Shown: piece after piece, positions 6,375-7,540 of the stretch
How the letters are laid out: every line of letters begins with the position of its first letter
Position numbering within the stretch: position 1 is the stretch's first letter
Notes under the pieces: model-generated
The model's database searches: none
Seen by the model: the letters and a program-made list of their open reading frames with translations, nothing else
Told to the model about the DNA's origin: nothing
Origin: Elusimicrobiota bacterium
GTDB lineage: Bacteria > Elusimicrobiota > Elusimicrobia > O2-12-FULL-59-9
Length of the DNA: 7,540 nt
Reading direction: 5' to 3'
Assembly: GCA_016206405.1 (NCBI GenBank)
Contig: JACQRQ010000123.1
Span: forward strand, 1 to 7,540
Made by a program: the position numbers and the translations under genes

Positions 6375-7540
6375 ATGAAAGCCTTCCCAAGAGCCCTTTT
6401 TTTGTTGGCGCTATTTGCCGGCGCGGCCCGGGCGGAAAAGGATTATGAACTAACTCCATCGACGGGCAATTCCACCATCGAATTTTACTCCGACTCCTTT
6501 GACTATCAGAAGTCCAGCTCGATCGTCGTTTTAAAAGGCCAGGTGGAGGTTTTTGACTCGACTTGGACCATGCGCGCGGAACAGGTCGTCATCGATTTGA
6601 CCTCGCAAAGGGCCCAAGCTTCCGGTCGTGTTCAAATATCGGATGGGAAATCGGTGCTTTTGGGGCAAAACGGCTATTTTGATTTTGCCGCGCGGGAATC
6701 TTATGTGGAGGAAGCCTCGGGCGGATATCCCCCATGGATTTTCAAGGGCCGTTTCCTGCGGGTCCGCAAATCAAAGTTCATTTATAAGCACGCGCGCTTC
6801 ACCAGTTGCGCGGAGGAAAACGCCCACTATCACTTCACCGCCTCCCGATTGACCGTATTTCCCGATCATTACTTGTTGGGGTCGAATATTTTTCTGTATT
6901 TAGGTCCAATTCCTGTTTTTTATTTGCCGGTAGTTTACCGTTCCTTGTCTCCGAAGCATTTGTGGGTGACGCGGGTTCGTCCCGGCTACGACAAGCGCAA
7001 CGGAGGCCAATTTCAGACGGCGACCGACTTCAACCTCGGTCCTTTCGCTTGGACCCGGCTCTATTTGGATTACTTTCAAAAAGAGGGCATCGGCTCCGGG
7101 TTGGAGTTGAATTATCGGAGAAACGACCGGCTAAAGGGAACTCTGTACGGATACCACATTCATGAAACGACTTCCCGGAAGGATCGATGGACGTTTTTGG
7201 GGAACCACTGGCAGCAGTTGAGTCCGATATATTCGGCGCAGGGACGGTTGCAGATATTGTCTGATCCGCAGTTCAATAATTTATATTTCCGTTCCAACGC
7301 TTTTAGAATCGCTCCCCAGTTGGACAACAGCGCGGCGATCGTGAGGCAAACTCCGCAATCGACTCTGAGATTGAGCGTATCCCGCCTCGATATGCAGAAT
7401 CTGGCGGCGGACCGTTTTGAAAGAGCCGACGGAAAAATTCCGCGCCTGGATTTTCAAAGCGCTCCTTTCCAGCTCTTCGGTCTTACGCCGCTCAACAGCA
7501 TCCAGGCTTTCGCCGAGCACGCGACCGAAGTGGAAACCGC
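6375..7540 (+). CDS. lptD: LPS-assembly outer-membrane protein LptD, N-terminal part (runs off the window)
   Basis: Outer-membrane barrel that receives lipopolysaccharide from the periplasmic Lpt bridge and inserts it into the outer leaflet together with LptE. The frame is open for 388 codons plus two bases to the window edge with no stop. Residues 1-20 are a signal peptide with a hydrophobic core (LFLLALFAG) and an ARA cleavage site before Glu21. About 35-135 is an LptA-like (OstA) beta-jellyroll, with YSDSFDYQKSSSIVVLKGQV and later MRAEQVVIDL. ARFTSC (140-145), ASRLTVFPD (156-164) and LGPIPVFYLPVVYRS (176-190) match the conserved junction to the barrel. From about 200, alternating amphipathic strands begin the barrel. 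Cys145 is the only cysteine in this part. ATG 6375 gives the signal peptide directly; its ribosome site is weak. A tiny frame (MTGYMDVE, 6352-6378) ends across this ATG and might couple translation, which is speculative. Full-length homologues usually have 600-800 residues, so a large C-terminal part is missing here. Confidence 0.9.
   Translation, partial: MKAFPRALFLLALFAGAARAEKDYELTPSTGNSTIEFYSDSFDYQKSSSIVVLKGQVEVFDSTWTMRAEQVVIDLTSQRAQASGRVQISDGKSVLLGQNGYFDFAARESYVEEASGGYPPWIFKGRFLRVRKSKFIYKHARFTSCAEENAHYHFTASRLTVFPDHYLLGSNIFLYLGPIPVFYLPVVYRSLSPKHLWVTRVRPGYDKRNGGQFQTATDFNLGPFAWTRLYLDYFQKEGIGSGLELNYRRNDRLKGTLYGYHIHETTSRKDRWTFLGNHWQQLSPIYSAQGRLQILSDPQFNNLYFRSNAFRIAPQLDNSAAIVRQTPQSTLRLSVSRLDMQNLAADRFERADGKIPRLDFQSAPFQLFGLTPLNSIQAFAEHATEVET

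Noticed and set aside
6352..6378. Eight-codon open frame (MTGYMDVE) ending across the lptD start
   Set aside because: It has no convincing ribosome site and is short enough to arise by chance. Mentioned only as a possible coupling element in the lptD entry.

Overview
The window reads as a chromosomal, mostly housekeeping stretch of a diderm (Gram-negative-type) bacterium with fairly high G+C. Six protein genes lie on the + strand, tightly packed and in one direction: prfA (release factor 1), prmC (release-factor glutamine methyltransferase), murA (first committed step of peptidoglycan synthesis), a YfhO-like polytopic membrane protein, a ROK-family sugar kinase, and the N-terminal half of lptD (outer-membrane LPS assembly barrel), which runs off the 3' end. 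The presence of LptD implies an LPS-bearing or similar outer membrane. The phylum cannot be fixed from sequence reading alone. The prfA-prmC-murA order and the sequence style would fit an uncultured diderm lineage such as Elusimicrobiota or Omnitrophota, but that is a weak inference.

Layout: bases 1-129 are a leader with a terminator-like hairpin plus T-run (81-116) ending only 13 bases before prfA. prfA and prmC are separated by one base, prmC and murA overlap by 8 bases, and a 68-base gap without a clear signal precedes the YfhO-like gene. The ROK kinase follows 14 bases later with a strong ribosome binding site, and lptD starts 38 bases after the kinase. A 22-bp perfect palindrome sits inside the 3' end of the kinase gene.

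Functionally, the first two genes form a substrate-modifier pair: PrmC methylates the Gln of the GGQ loop of the RF1 encoded just upstream. The remaining four serve the envelope or sugar metabolism: peptidoglycan precursor (MurA), a putative lipid-linked-sugar glycosyltransferase (YfhO-like), sugar phosphorylation (ROK) and LPS export (LptD). No mobile element, CRISPR array, RNA gene or defence system was seen. I do not see a convincing undescribed system. The items most worth a second look are the leader hairpin arrangement before prfA, the long palindrome, the YfhO-like protein in a diderm envelope cluster, and the non-canonical RF1 loop residues.
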